A stretch of DNA of 64,000 nt from Acidobacteriota bacterium (GTDB lineage: Bacteria > Acidobacteriota > Terriglobia > Acidiferrales > UBA7541), in NCBI GenBank assembly GCA_013289665.1, contig JABCZN010000004.1:1-64000 (forward strand). The letters run 5' to 3'. Each line of letters begins with the position of its first letter. The first letter of the stretch is position 1. The notes below the pieces were generated by a model that made no database searches, was not told the origin of the DNA, and saw nothing but the letters and a program-made list of their open reading frames with translations. The position numbers and the translations under genes are program-made. Positions 54,189 to 63,914 of the stretch are shown piece by piece.

Positions 54189-54605
54189 CTACTTCTTGTT
54201 TGCCTCGAGCGGCGGCTGGAAGCGGGCGTCCAAGGCGACCTGGTAGCCGGTGACCAGTTTGTTGGTTTCGTTGGCCATGCCGATCACCGCCTGGAGCTCC
54301 TTGAACATTTCCTGGGTCATGCCCTTGGCGAAAGCCGATGCCGTATGGGAAGCGATGCAGTAGTGGCAATTGTTGGTGACGCTGACGGCAATGTACAGGA
54401 GTTCTTTGGTCAAAGGATCGATTGCGCCAGGCCCCATGATGGCTTTCAGGTCATCCCAGGTGCGTTTGAGGAGCGCGGGATCGTGGGCGATCGCCTTCCA
54501 GAAATTATTGATGTAATCGGTTTTGCGCGTGGCCATGATGTCGTCGTAAACGGCTTTGACGGCGGGATTGGCGTCTTTGTATTCGATAAGGCCGAAAGTG
54601 GACAT
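54189..54605 (-). CDS. AhpD/carboxymuconolactone-decarboxylase-like protein
   Basis: 138 residues from the ATG at 54605 (MSTFGLIEYKDANP), favoured by the GGAGCGAG site just before it. The core motif is NNCHYCIASHTASAFAKGMT (about 86-105), a CxxC-x3-H site as in AhpD. The earlier part reads YINNFWKAIAHDPALLKRTW. It may be a peroxidase-like or hydrolytic protein. It is alone on the minus strand between the PilZ-TonB gene and yvcK. Confidence 0.85.
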   Translation of the reverse strand: MSTFGLIEYKDANPAVKAVYDDIMATRKTDYINNFWKAIAHDPALLKRTWDDLKAIMGPGAIDPLTKELLYIAVSVTNNCHYCIASHTASAFAKGMTQEMFKELQAVIGMANETNKLVTGYQVALDARFQPPLEANKK

Positions 54606-54780
54606 GAACTCGCTCCGTGGAAATCCGTAGGGAACCACAAGAATGTTACTTGGAATTTTTTTCGTTTGATAGGGCACGAGGATCAAAAACGAGGGTGATC
54701 GGGCGTTCGGGCGAGCAGGCTGACATTTTCCCAGGAAGAAATTGTATTTTGTGGGAGAGGGCGGCGAAATCGCCTGCGGC

Positions 54781-55806
54781 TCAGAAACGCAGGAATTCCT
54801 TCACCAGCAGGCTGGCGAGACGGGGCGAATTGTGGCGAATCACGCCGTGCTCTTCGAGCAGATTGTCCGCCAGCAATCGAACTTTCATCTTCGCAACGTT
54901 CAGGCTGTCGATCGTGACGGGTTCGGCGCCCTCTGCGCGATACCGCCGCGCCACGTCTGGCGAGACCGACTTGCGGTTGGCCACCACGTAGTTGACGACG
55001 CGTTTCCCCACGTGGCTTTCAATCGCGCGAAGATGCTGGCCAAGCGTGTAGTGCGTGGTTTCGCCAGGCTGGGTCATCAAATTCGCAATGTACACGCAGG
55101 GCGCCCGGGAACGCACCACCGCCTGCGCAATTTCAGGAATCAGCAGATTGGGAATCACGCTGGTATAGAGAGACCCGGGGCCCATCAGAATCAGGTCAGC
55201 TTCCTGAATCGCTTCGATGGCTTTGGGAAGAGGGCGGGCGCCGCGGGGGCTGAGTTCAATTTTACGGATGGGAATCTTGCTGCGGGAAATGCTGGTTTCG
55301 CCCTGGATGCGCTTTCCGTTCGCCAGCGTGGCGACCAGGTGAACGTTGGAGAGTGTGGACGGAAAGATGCGCCCTCGAATCGCGAGAACTTTGCTGGAGA
55401 CGCGGACCGCTTCGGCGAAGTCGCCGGTGACATGCGTTAGCGCGGCAAGGAAAAGATTGCCGAAATTGTGGCCAATCAGTCCGCGGCCCGCCTGAAACCG
55501 GTATTGAAACAAGCGGCTGAGCAGCGCTTCGTCCTTGGCCAGGGCCACCATGCAGTTGCGAATGTCGCCGGGCGGCAGCATGCGATTCTCGCGGCGCAGC
55601 CTGCCGGAGCTGCCACCGTCATCGGTGACAGTGACAATGGCCGTGAGATCGGAGATGGGCCGTTCGCGCGTCGGCGCCTGATCCGAGCCGCGCACCACGT
55701 GTTCTTTCAGGCCGCGTAACAACGCGGAAAGCCCCGTGCCGCCGCCCAGGGCGACAACGCGCAAGCCGCGAACCGGTTGGTTTTTCCTACCTGACTTTTT
55801 TTTCAC
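54781..55806 (-). CDS. yvcK: YvcK/CofD-like gluconeogenesis factor
   Basis: 341 residues. The N-terminal phosphate/nucleotide loop is VVALGGGTGLSALLRGLKEH (about 17-36). ITDDGGSSGRLRRENRMLPP-like sequence (TVTDDGGSSGRLRRE) and LILMGPGSLYTSVIPNLLIP are further family landmarks. YvcK binds UDP-sugars and helps peptidoglycan precursor supply under gluconeogenic growth. It is the only minus-strand gene here between two hydrolase-type genes and a TPR gene. Confidence 0.92.
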   Translation of the reverse strand: MKKKSGRKNQPVRGLRVVALGGGTGLSALLRGLKEHVVRGSDQAPTRERPISDLTAIVTVTDDGGSSGRLRRENRMLPPGDIRNCMVALAKDEALLSRLFQYRFQAGRGLIGHNFGNLFLAALTHVTGDFAEAVRVSSKVLAIRGRIFPSTLSNVHLVATLANGKRIQGETSISRSKIPIRKIELSPRGARPLPKAIEAIQEADLILMGPGSLYTSVIPNLLIPEIAQAVVRSRAPCVYIANLMTQPGETTHYTLGQHLRAIESHVGKRVVNYVVANRKSVSPDVARRYRAEGAEPVTIDSLNVAKMKVRLLADNLLEEHGVIRHNSPRLASLLVKEFLRF

Positions 55807-55956
55807 GAGCAGCCCCGTGATCGAACAATCCCGGCCCGGCGCGGAGCTTCACCTGTCGATTGAGTTCCATCGTGGCTGGAAGGGCGATGGAAGACAAGGC
55901 GAACGTCCCATGGCAAAAACATGTTCGGGATGACCGGATGTGCCAGGCGACCAGGA

Positions 55957-56589
55957 TTACCCGGCGTAACCATCTTTTTCAGGATACAGCAATTCCGTGA
56001 AGCGAGGGTCTTCCTGAAGGAAGGCAAAGTCTTCGTCGTTGCGCGCGTGAAAGCGGTTCGCGGGGCGGAGATCGATCGCGATTTTCAAATTGGCCATGGC
56101 GGAATCGGCTTCGCCCGTCAGGCAATCGAGCGCGGCAAGGGCATAGTGAATATGGTCCGCTTTTGGCGCCAGCTTGCGGGCTTTCTCCAAGCTTTCGCGG
56201 GCTTCGTCCCAACGGCCCAGATTCATCATGGCCACGCCGCGCTGGTAATGTTCTTCGGGCGATTTCGGATTTTGCTCCGAGGAAGGTTTCATGCGCTGTT
56301 CGACAATGCGCAAATGGGTGCGGGCGCGATCGGCAAGTTCCTTGCTGGGGCCTTCTAAAACCTTCTCCAGCTCCTGCTTGGAGCGCTGAAATTTTTGCTG
56401 GTGAAACAATCCCATGGCCTCTTCATAAAGCTTCATCTGCGCCCGAACCAGGGGATCCACCATTTCAACGCCGCCCCGCTGCGGTGGAGGAGCAGGTAAG
56501 ACATTCTTTTTCTTGGACTTGGAAGCGCTTTTGGAAGAGGCCTTGGACCGCCCGGAAGCGCTGGAGGAGGTTTTCTGCACTTTCGCCAT
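55957..56589 (-). CDS. TPR-repeat protein
   Basis: 210 residues from the ATG at 56589 (MAKVQKTSSSASGR). The first 35 residues are Ser/Lys-rich and probably disordered. Two or three tetratricopeptide repeats follow (about 55-90 and 110-165), with ALLERGVAMMNLGRWDEARE-type helices: HYQRGVAMMNLGRWDEARES, LEKARKLAPKADHIHYALAA. No signal peptide is seen. It probably acts as a protein-interaction scaffold; its partner is unknown. Confidence 0.75.
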   Translation of the reverse strand: MAKVQKTSSSASGRSKASSKSASKSKKKNVLPAPPPQRGGVEMVDPLVRAQMKLYEEAMGLFHQQKFQRSKQELEKVLEGPSKELADRARTHLRIVEQRMKPSSEQNPKSPEEHYQRGVAMMNLGRWDEARESLEKARKLAPKADHIHYALAALDCLTGEADSAMANLKIAIDLRPANRFHARNDEDFAFLQEDPRFTELLYPEKDGYAG

Positions 56590-56848
56590 GGCGCGAATGC
56601 TAGCAGAGGCTTTGCCGCACGTCAATGCGTGCAGGATTGTGTCTGATTGTGTGTCAGGATTGTGCGGCAGGATTGGAGGGATTGGAGTTCCCCAGTTAGT
56701 GCGTCGCGTGCCGTGTCTGATAGCCTTAACCGAAGGGGAGCAGTGCTGAAAATAACCTTATTAGAAAACGCCGCTCCTCCACGACACTGGTAGCAGTCAT
56801 TTCCATCAGCGGGAGCATGGCGGAGTGCTGGCCTGCCCTGCAGGCGTG

Positions 56849-56857
56849 TGCTATAAG
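56849..56857 (+). promoter_or_regulatory. Candidate extended -10 element of mglA
   Basis: TGCTATAAG at 56849-56857 fits an extended -10 box (TG-N-TATAAT). The -35 position is poor (TGGCCT). Transcription would begin near 56864, some 22 bases before the GTG start. The 296-base gap upstream also has four imperfect AGGATTG-type repeats (56630-56690) of unknown meaning. Confidence 0.35.
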
Positions 56858-56885
56858 TTTGAGATGTAATTCAGGTTAACGACTC

Positions 56886-57473
56886 GTGCCTTTCATAAAC
56901 TTTCCTGCGCGCGAAATAAATTGCAAGCTCGTGTATTACGGTCCGGGTCTCGGCGGAAAAACCGCCAACCTGCAGTGGATCTACGACCACACGGGCCAGA
57001 ACCTGAAGGGCAAGATGGTTTCCCTGGCCACAGAGACCGATCGCACACTTTTCTTCGATTTTCTTCCCCTGGACCTGGGGACGGTGCGCGGGTTCAAGAC
57101 CCGCTTCCACCTTTATACCGTGCCCGGGCAGGTGTTCTATGAAGCCAGCCGCAAGCTGATCCTGAAGGGCGCGGATGGCGTGGTGTTCGTGGCCGATTCT
57201 CAGGAAGAACGCCTGGATGCGAACTTCGAGACCATGGAAAACCTGCACGAGCACCTGAAGGAACACAACCTGAATTTCGACACGATTCCCTACGTGCTGC
57301 AGCTAAATAAGCGCGACCTGCCGAATGCGATGACGGTAGAGGAACTGAAGAAGCAGCTTCAGAAAAAGGGCGAGCCGATCATCGAAGGAATCGCCATCAA
57401 TGGCACGGGCGTCTTCGAAACTCTCAAGGAACTCGCCAAAATGGTCCTCGCCGAACTCAAAAAAGGCGGCTAG
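56886..57473 (+). CDS. mglA: MglA-type small GTPase (gliding motility/polarity)
   Basis: 195 residues from a GTG. The P-loop is [20 protein letters not shown] (about 17-36, GxxxxGKT); [20 protein letters not shown] and the switch region [20 protein letters not shown] follow. The base-recognition motif is LQLNKRDLP (N-K-x-D, about 139-147), and a SAxK-like block is [13 protein letters not shown]. MglA proteins control cell polarity and motility. The partner mglB gene is not in the window. Confidence 0.9.
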   Translation: MPFINFPAREINCKLVYYGPGLGGKTANLQWIYDHTGQNLKGKMVSLATETDRTLFFDFLPLDLGTVRGFKTRFHLYTVPGQVFYEASRKLILKGADGVVFVADSQEERLDANFETMENLHEHLKEHNLNFDTIPYVLQLNKRDLPNAMTVEELKKQLQKKGEPIIEGIAINGTGVFETLKELAKMVLAELKKGG

Positions 57474-57478
57474 TTCGC

Positions 57479-58075
57479 CTAGTACAACCGGAAGGTCACT
57501 TCAAACGGAACCAGTACGGACGCTGGCACGCCATTTTGCATTGCAGGCTTGCACCGCCAGGTTTTCAGAGTATCCAAGATGCTTTCGTTCAGTCCCGGTG
57601 GAAATCCTTTGATGATCCTGGGACTGCTTACTCTTCCGTCGGTGGTAACGATCCCCTCGACGAGTAGCGCTCCGCTGAGCTTCCCTTTCCGTGCTGCGTC
57701 ACTGTAAGGGGCATTGGGCATATAGAAGCAGTTGGGTAGTGCCCCTCCTGCTCCTTTCCCTTGTGACGAAGAGGTAGTGAGCAACTGGGCCTCAGTCGAT
57801 TCTCGCTTGGGCAGTGAATCATAGGATTCGCGGGGCTGGAAACCCGCAGCCAAATCCCCCAGGGGGATCTTGGCGCTTGTTTCCCTGCTCGTTTCGGTGC
57901 TGTTGCCAAAACTGTTCATGCTTCAGCACCCTCGCCATGAGTTGCAGGGAATCGCCTTTCTGGACGAGCAAACCGAAGACAATCCTGTCCGCTCGAAGTT
58001 CACGAGCAAACATAAGCTGCTTATCGGCAAGGAGAATGCGGAATGGTGGATCTGACGAGGAGCGAAGGTAAGTCT
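57479..58075 (-). pseudogene. Frameshifted, truncated TonB-type protein with an N-terminal FlgO/TolB-N-like part
   Basis: Two overlapping frames make up one old gene. The downstream frame (57479-57919) encodes 146 residues with a TonB-type ending: ARKGKLSGALLVEGIVTTDG, SILDTLKTWRCKPAMQNG and VPFEVTFRLY. The upstream frame (57819-58073) has no start but reads PPFRILLADKQLMFARELRA, then DRIVFGLLVQKGDSLQLMAR, a pattern of secreted cellular-response domains. The frames differ by one base near 57890-57920, so a single indel would rejoin them. The 5-prime end is cut off by the STAS gene stop at 58076. Confidence 0.55.
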
Positions 58076-58429
58076 TTAAAAGCTGGCGCGGGCGGCGGAT
58101 TCGTTTTCGTAGGTGGGAATGGCTTCGACGAGACGCGTGACGGTGAGGGCATCGCGCACGCGGCCTTCGCCGCAGACAAGGTGCAGCCCGCCGCCATGGC
58201 GGGCGAGCGAGATGGATAGCTTCACGATTGCGGAGATGCCGGAGCTGTCAATTTGGGGAATCTCGTTGAGGTTGACGATCACCTTGCGCGCGCCCTCGGC
58301 TACCAGCTTTTGCATGAACGCGCTCAGGTGTTCGCTGGGATCGCCGATGGTCAGGCGTCCCTGCACATCCACGTAGTGGATGCCGTTGGTCGTGCGTGAG
58401 GAAATTTCCAGTGGTGGATGCAGAGTCAT
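58076..58429 (-). CDS. STAS-domain anti-sigma factor antagonist
   Basis: 117 residues. The STAS motif is IPQIDSSGISAIVKLSISLA (about 57-76), whose first serine is the usual phosphorylation target. ITYYVDVQGRLTIGDPSEHL-like sequence (HYVDVQGRLTIGDPSEHLSA) is also typical. Such proteins bind anti-sigma kinases when unphosphorylated. No kinase (RsbW-type) or phosphatase gene lies beside it. Its stop directly abuts the TonB-type relic. Confidence 0.85.
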   Translation of the reverse strand: MTLHPPLEISSRTTNGIHYVDVQGRLTIGDPSEHLSAFMQKLVAEGARKVIVNLNEIPQIDSSGISAIVKLSISLARHGGGLHLVCGEGRVRDALTVTRLVEAIPTYENESAARASF

Positions 58430-58512
58430 CGCAGTGCTTCCTTAATTCCAGGTTTGCAGAGTTACCGGGTGGCCGCAGGGCATCCGGGTCGTGGCGGCTT
58501 TTGCATTATACG

Positions 58513-59295
58513 ATGTTAAGGATGAAGGACAAGCCAATTGGGGTTGTTCACGGGCACCGGTGGGATGTCGCTCCTGCCGAGGCGCGCAAAATCCAGGAGG
58601 AGCTGCGAACCTGCTGGCAGGGGGAGGACACCTTTGGGCGGTTGCGCACGGTGGCCGGGTTGGATGCCTCGTTTGTGCTGACGGAATCGCAGGCGCTGAA
58701 GAAATCCATAGGCCACTGGAGCCGATTGCGAGAGGCGAACAGGGCGATCGGCTGCGTGGTGATGTACCGCTTTCCCGAAATGGAAGAGCTCGAACGCGCG
58801 TACGCGATTCTGCCTTTGGAATTTCCTTACGTGCCGGGATTGTTGAGCTTCCGGGAGATTCCGGTGCTGCTCGCTGCCCTGAGGAAATTGCGCGCCCTGC
58901 CGGACTTGCTGTTCTGCGATGCGCAGGGATATTCGCATCCGCGGCGGATGGGGCTGGCGTCGCACCTCGGCGTGGTACTGGACCGTCCTTCCGTCGGGTG
59001 CGCCAAGAGCTTGCTGATCGGAACGCACAGGGCGCTGCCAGAAAAGGCCGGGAGCTGGACGCCGCTGATCGATACGAAAGCCGACGGCGAACGAATCGGC
59101 GCCGCGGTGCGCTCGCGCGCGGGGGTGCGCCCGATCTACATCTCGCAAGGCCATCGCGTCAGCCTGGAGACCGCCATCAGGCTAACCCTTGCCGTGACCG
59201 ACGGTTACCGCATTCCTCGGCCCACCCGCGATGCCGACCGCCTTGCAGGCGAAATAAAAAGGAAAGTCCAGGCAGGTCAAGTATCCGAAAAATGA
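58513..59295 (+). CDS. nfi: Endonuclease V (deoxyinosine 3-prime endonuclease)
   Basis: 260 residues from ATG 58513; a second ATG at 58522 is equally good. Motifs: VAGLDASFVL with the catalytic Asp, EFPYVPGLLSFREIPVLLAA with the catalytic Glu, LLFCDAQGYSHPRRMGLASH (about 133-152) with the Asp and His, and CAKSLLIGTHRALPEKAG. It nicks DNA or RNA near deaminated bases. The last residues are Lys-rich. Overlapping reading frames here are shadows. Confidence 0.93.
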   Translation: MLRMKDKPIGVVHGHRWDVAPAEARKIQEELRTCWQGEDTFGRLRTVAGLDASFVLTESQALKKSIGHWSRLREANRAIGCVVMYRFPEMEELERAYAILPLEFPYVPGLLSFREIPVLLAALRKLRALPDLLFCDAQGYSHPRRMGLASHLGVVLDRPSVGCAKSLLIGTHRALPEKAGSWTPLIDTKADGERIGAAVRSRAGVRPIYISQGHRVSLETAIRLTLAVTDGYRIPRPTRDADRLAGEIKRKVQAGQVSEK

Positions 59296-59341
59296 ATTTT
59301 CTCCAGCAAAATTTCAAGCGCAGGCATCCAACCGCAATGCG

Positions 59342-59347
59342 TATAAT
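59342..59347 (+). promoter_or_regulatory. Candidate -10 box of the amt-glnB-glnD operon
   Basis: A perfect TATAAT sits at 59342-59347, about 90 bases before the amt start. No good -35 hexamer is found at the right distance (59319-59324 reads CGCAGG), so an activator would be needed. I looked for a sigma-54 GG-N10-GC element and did not find a proper one. Confidence 0.4.
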
Positions 59348-59436
59348 CTGGGCGGTCAAGTGAACATCCCCCGAAACAATCAGCGGTTCACCCTGTAATG
59401 GGCGGGCGCAAACCTTTCGCTCCGGAGAATCTATTG

Positions 59437-60867
59437 ATGAAGCGCATGGGCATTCTGTGTTGTTGCATACTGACCCTGGTCCTCAGCTGCCTTCCCATTC
59501 GCGCGCAACAGCCTCCCGCTTCCTCGCCCGCCGCCAACGCTCCTTCGCCGGATTCTGCAAAAACCGTCGCCGAGAGGCTGAACCAACTAGACCAGCGGGT
59601 GACAGCGGCGCAATCTTCCGCGGACAACGCGTGGATGCTGGTGAGCGCAGCCCTGGTGCTGATGATGACCGGGCCGGGCCTGGCGCTGTTTTACGGCGGG
59701 CTGGTGCGCCACAAGAATGTGCTGGCCATCATGATGCAGAGCTTCGCGCTGATGGCGCTGATCACCGTGCTGTGGGCGCTCGTGGGTTACAGCTTGTGTT
59801 TCGGCGGCAGTGGGCCGGTGATCGGGAATTTCCAGTTTGCGATGCTGCGCGGCGTTGGCGTGGTTCCGAACGCGGATTATGCCGCCACTATTCCGCAGCT
59901 TACCTTCATGATCTACCAGTTGATGTTTGCTGTGATCACGCCCGCGCTGATCACCGGCGCAACCGCGGAGCGCATGAAATTTTCGGGCACGTGCCTGTTC
60001 ATGACGCTGTGGTTCCTGATTGTCTACGCGCCGCTGGCACACATGGTGTGGGGCAAAGGCGGATTCCTGAACGCTTCGCTCGGCGGAAGATTCCCGACGC
60101 TGGATTTTGCCGGGGGCACGGTGGTGCATATCACCTCGGGCGTTTCGGCGCTGGTTTGCGCGCTGTACATGGGAAAGCGCGTCGGGTATCCGAAGCAGGC
60201 CATGCCGCCGCACAGCCTGGTGCTGAGCTTCATCGGCGCATGCCTGTTGTGGGTGGGATGGTTTGGCTTCAACGCGGGCAGCGCGCTGTCTTCCGGCGGC
60301 CTGGCCAGCAGCGCGTTTGTGGCTACGCATTTCGGGGCCGCGGCAGCGGCGTTAAGTTGGAGCGCGGCGGAATGGCTGAAGAACGGACGAGCAAGCGCGT
60401 TGGGTGCGATTTCTGGAGCGGTCGCGGGGCTGGTTGCCATTACGCCCGCCGCGGGATTTGTTGACCCGCTCTCAGCGCTTGGCATCGGCTTCCTCGCCGG
60501 CGCCTTCTGCTACTGGATGGTGACGAAATTCAAGGCGATTTTCGGATACGATGATGCGCTCGATGCTTTTGGAGTGCACGGCGCGGGCGGCACCATCGGC
60601 GCGCTGCTGACGGGCGTTTGCGCCCGCATGGTCATCAATCCGATCTATGGCGACGGGAAAGCCGTCGGTGGCTTCGACGGCCACTGGGGCCAGGTGGGCA
60701 ACCAGTTGGTGGGCATTTTGCTGGCGTGGGTCTTCGCCATCGTCGGCACCATCGTGATTCTGAAAATCGTTGACGCGGTCACCGGCGTGCGCGTAACCGA
60801 AGACCAGGAAATCGAAGGGCTGGACATCACGCAACATGGAGAAGAGGCTTACAACCTGGAATCGTGA
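59437..60867 (+). CDS. amtB: Ammonium transporter (Amt/AmtB)
   Basis: 476 residues from the ATG at 59437 (MKRMGILCCCILTLV), favoured by GGAGAA upstream. A signal sequence (CLPIRAQ) and a Ser/Pro/Gln-rich segment precede 11 transmembrane helices. Landmarks: ALFYGGLVRHKNVLAIMMQS, TPALITGATAERMKFSG and GGTVVHITSGVSALVCALYM (the first conserved pore histidine), then DDALDAFGVHGAGGTIGALL (the second). It carries ammonium into the cell. The glnB PII gene starts 48 bases after it, the universal amtB-glnK/B arrangement. Confidence 0.96.
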   Translation: MKRMGILCCCILTLVLSCLPIRAQQPPASSPAANAPSPDSAKTVAERLNQLDQRVTAAQSSADNAWMLVSAALVLMMTGPGLALFYGGLVRHKNVLAIMMQSFALMALITVLWALVGYSLCFGGSGPVIGNFQFAMLRGVGVVPNADYAATIPQLTFMIYQLMFAVITPALITGATAERMKFSGTCLFMTLWFLIVYAPLAHMVWGKGGFLNASLGGRFPTLDFAGGTVVHITSGVSALVCALYMGKRVGYPKQAMPPHSLVLSFIGACLLWVGWFGFNAGSALSSGGLASSAFVATHFGAAAAALSWSAAEWLKNGRASALGAISGAVAGLVAITPAAGFVDPLSALGIGFLAGAFCYWMVTKFKAIFGYDDALDAFGVHGAGGTIGALLTGVCARMVINPIYGDGKAVGGFDGHWGQVGNQLVGILLAWVFAIVGTIVILKIVDAVTGVRVTEDQEIEGLDITQHGEEAYNLES

Positions 60868-60891
60868 GGCAAGGATGGTACGCGGGAATAA

Positions 60892-61254
<363 letters not shown>

Positions 61255-61262
61255 GGATCCCG

Positions 61263-63914
61263 ATGTCCTCTCCTCGCCCAGGTCTGGTTCCAAGCTTTCG
61301 CGCGAAAAGCATGACGATGGAAGAACCGCAGGTCACTCCGCTTTCTGAGCTGGGGCCGCAATGCGAAGCTCAGCGGGAGCGGATTCGTAAACTATTTGAG
61401 AGCGGCGCAGGCGCCCGCGAGACGCTTCGGCAGTTGTGTGAGCTGGCGGACGGGACGATCAAGAAAGTCTTCGGCGGATTGCTCCGCGTGCGCAGCGCGC
61501 CGGCGCAGGGCATGTCCCTGCTGGCCCTTGGCGGCTACGGCCGCGAGATGTTGTTCCCCTATTCGGACCTGGATCTGCTGTTTCTGTTCGGCAACGAAAA
61601 GGCCGAGGAGGAGTTCCGGCCGCTCATCTCCGAATTTTCACGCACACTTTGGGATCTTGGATTTCGCGTAAGCTCCGCCGGCCGCACGCTCGAGGAGTGC
61701 CGGCACATCGAGGAATCCAATTCCGAATTCCATCTGGCCATGCTGGACCGCCGTTTTCTGGACGGCGATGCGCAACTGTTCGAAAAGTTGGACGCCAAGG
61801 TCTTGTTTGGACCCGAAAAACAGGCGCGGCCGCTGTTGCTTTCCGAACTCCAGCGCCTGACCCGCGAGCGGCTGGCGCGCTACGGCAACACAATTTTTCA
61901 TTTGGAGCCCAACGTAAAGGAAGCGCCGGGCGGCCTGCGCGATTACCATGCGACTCTCTGGATGCGCCAGCTGGCCGGCGACCGCCGCGATCCGCGCATC
62001 AGCCCGCTGAACGAAGATGAACTCACGCGCAACGCGGTGGAGTTTCTTAGCGGCATCCGGTGCTTCCTCCATTACAGCAACGGGCGCAACGACAATACAC
62101 TCAGCTACGAACTGCAGGCCGACGCCGCGGAACGTTCGCTGGGCATTGACGACAACCTGCGCCGCAACGCCGCCGAGTGGATGCGCATGTACTTCCGCCA
62201 CGCGCGAACCCTGAACCGCCAGCTGCTGCGCTATATGGAGCAGCGCCCGGCGACTACACTTTCCCTGCGCCAGCGCCTGATGAACGCCATGCCGGGCGGA
62301 AAAATTGAAACGGGAAGTGGAAGAGCGTTCGCCGTGCGCGACGGCTTGCTGGAATTGACCAACGAGCAGGCATTCTCTGACCGGCAAACGATTTATGCGC
62401 TGCTGGCGGAATCCTCGCGTCTGGGAATCCCTCTGAGCCGTGACGCCGAGCGCGGGATTGCCTACATCATGCTGCACCCGGAGTTGCAGCACAAAAATAC
62501 GCGTATCACCTGGCCGGCGCTGAGTGAAATTCTCGCCGGCGCCTTTCCGTCTCTCGCGCTGCGGCCAATGCACCGCCTGGGCCTGTTGACCGAAGCGTTG
62601 CCGGAATTCCGGACCATCGATTCGCTGGTGGTGCGGGATTTTTACCATCGCTACACTGTGGACGAGCATTCGTTGCGCGCGATCGAGCACCTGCAGGAAC
62701 TTGCCGCGCCGCCAGATCAGCGCGGCGCGCACTTCGCTCCGTTGTGGCGAACCATGGATCGCCGCGACCTGCTGATCCTCTCGCTGCTGCTTCACGATGT
62801 GGGCAAGGGCATGCCGGTGGAAAGCCACGTGGCCGGCAGCCTGCAAGCTCTCGAAACGGCCGCCGATCGCTTGAAGCTCGGCCCCGAAGAAAAAAGCGAA
62901 GTGCATTTCCTGATCGAGCACCACCTGGACATGTCCGCCACCGTGCAGCGCCGCGACATCTTCGATCCCTCCACGGTTTCCGGATTCGCCGCCGTGGTGG
63001 GCAGCCAGGAACGCCTGCAGCGGCTTTGCCTGCTCACCTACGCCGACATTCACGCGGTAAATCCGGAAGCGCTGACTCCCTGGAAATCGGAAATGCTGTG
63101 GCAGCTGTTTGTGGCCACTTCCAACCATTTCAGCCGCACCGTGGACCGGGATCGCCTGCATGTTTCCGACGAGGCGCTCCTGCTCGATCAAGTCAGGCGC
63201 CAATCCGAAACCGCATCGAAAGAAGAGGTCGAGCGGTTCCTGGAAGGTTTCCCGCGGCGGTATCTCGCCGTTCACTCGCCCGAAGAGGTGGCGCTGCACT
63301 TTGCGCTGTACCAGAAACTGGGTGCGCAGCCTGTGCAGACCGATTTGAAACAACGGCATCACGCCTTCGAGCTCACCCTGCTGTCGGCGGATCGCCCGGC
63401 GCTGTTCGCCGCGATTTCCGGAGTCCTGGCTGCCTGGGGCATGAACATCGTGAAAGCGGATGCGTTTGCAAATTCCGCCGGGGTGGTGCTGGACACGTTC
63501 CACTTTGTTGACATGCACCATACGCTCGAACTGAACCCCGGCGAGCGAGCGAGCTTTCAGGAGAGCATCGCAGATGTGGTGAACGGCAAGCAGCCTCTGG
63601 AACCCTTGCTAAAAGGCCGGCTTGCGGCCGCCGTGGCGAAACCGCCCAAAGTCAGTTTGCGGACTTCCATCCAGTTCGACGACGGCTCTTCCGACCACTC
63701 GACGTTGATGGAAGTGGTCACCCAGGACCGGCCGGGGCTGTTGTACGAGGTGGGATCGGCGCTGGCCCGCCAGGGCTGCAACATTGACGTGGCTCTAATT
63801 GACACCGAGGGCCAGAAAGCCATTGACGTTTTCTACCTGACGGCGCAGGGAGCGAAGCTCACGCCGCAGAAAAAGGAACTGCTGCGCGAAGTTCTGGAAG
63901 CGACCCTCGGATAA
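61263..63914 (+). CDS. glnD: PII uridylyltransferase / uridylyl-removing enzyme
   Basis: 883 residues. The nucleotidyltransferase core is LLALGGYGREMLFPYSDLDL (about 82-101) with the GG and DxD residues. The HD hydrolase domain has LLLHDVGKGMPVESHVAGS (HD motif, about 513-531). Two C-terminal ACT domains are HAFELTLLSADRPALFAAIS and TLMEVVTQDRPGLLYEVGSA. It adds UMP to PII when glutamine is low and removes it when high. The start is ATG 61263; an in-frame ATG at 61311 is possible. It is the last gene before the window edge. Confidence 0.95.
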   Translation: MSSPRPGLVPSFRAKSMTMEEPQVTPLSELGPQCEAQRERIRKLFESGAGARETLRQLCELADGTIKKVFGGLLRVRSAPAQGMSLLALGGYGREMLFPYSDLDLLFLFGNEKAEEEFRPLISEFSRTLWDLGFRVSSAGRTLEECRHIEESNSEFHLAMLDRRFLDGDAQLFEKLDAKVLFGPEKQARPLLLSELQRLTRERLARYGNTIFHLEPNVKEAPGGLRDYHATLWMRQLAGDRRDPRISPLNEDELTRNAVEFLSGIRCFLHYSNGRNDNTLSYELQADAAERSLGIDDNLRRNAAEWMRMYFRHARTLNRQLLRYMEQRPATTLSLRQRLMNAMPGGKIETGSGRAFAVRDGLLELTNEQAFSDRQTIYALLAESSRLGIPLSRDAERGIAYIMLHPELQHKNTRITWPALSEILAGAFPSLALRPMHRLGLLTEALPEFRTIDSLVVRDFYHRYTVDEHSLRAIEHLQELAAPPDQRGAHFAPLWRTMDRRDLLILSLLLHDVGKGMPVESHVAGSLQALETAADRLKLGPEEKSEVHFLIEHHLDMSATVQRRDIFDPSTVSGFAAVVGSQERLQRLCLLTYADIHAVNPEALTPWKSEMLWQLFVATSNHFSRTVDRDRLHVSDEALLLDQVRRQSETASKEEVERFLEGFPRRYLAVHSPEEVALHFALYQKLGAQPVQTDLKQRHHAFELTLLSADRPALFAAISGVLAAWGMNIVKADAFANSAGVVLDTFHFVDMHHTLELNPGERASFQESIADVVNGKQPLEPLLKGRLAAAVAKPPKVSLRTSIQFDDGSSDHSTLMEVVTQDRPGLLYEVGSALARQGCNIDVALIDTEGQKAIDVFYLTAQGAKLTPQKKELLREVLEATLG

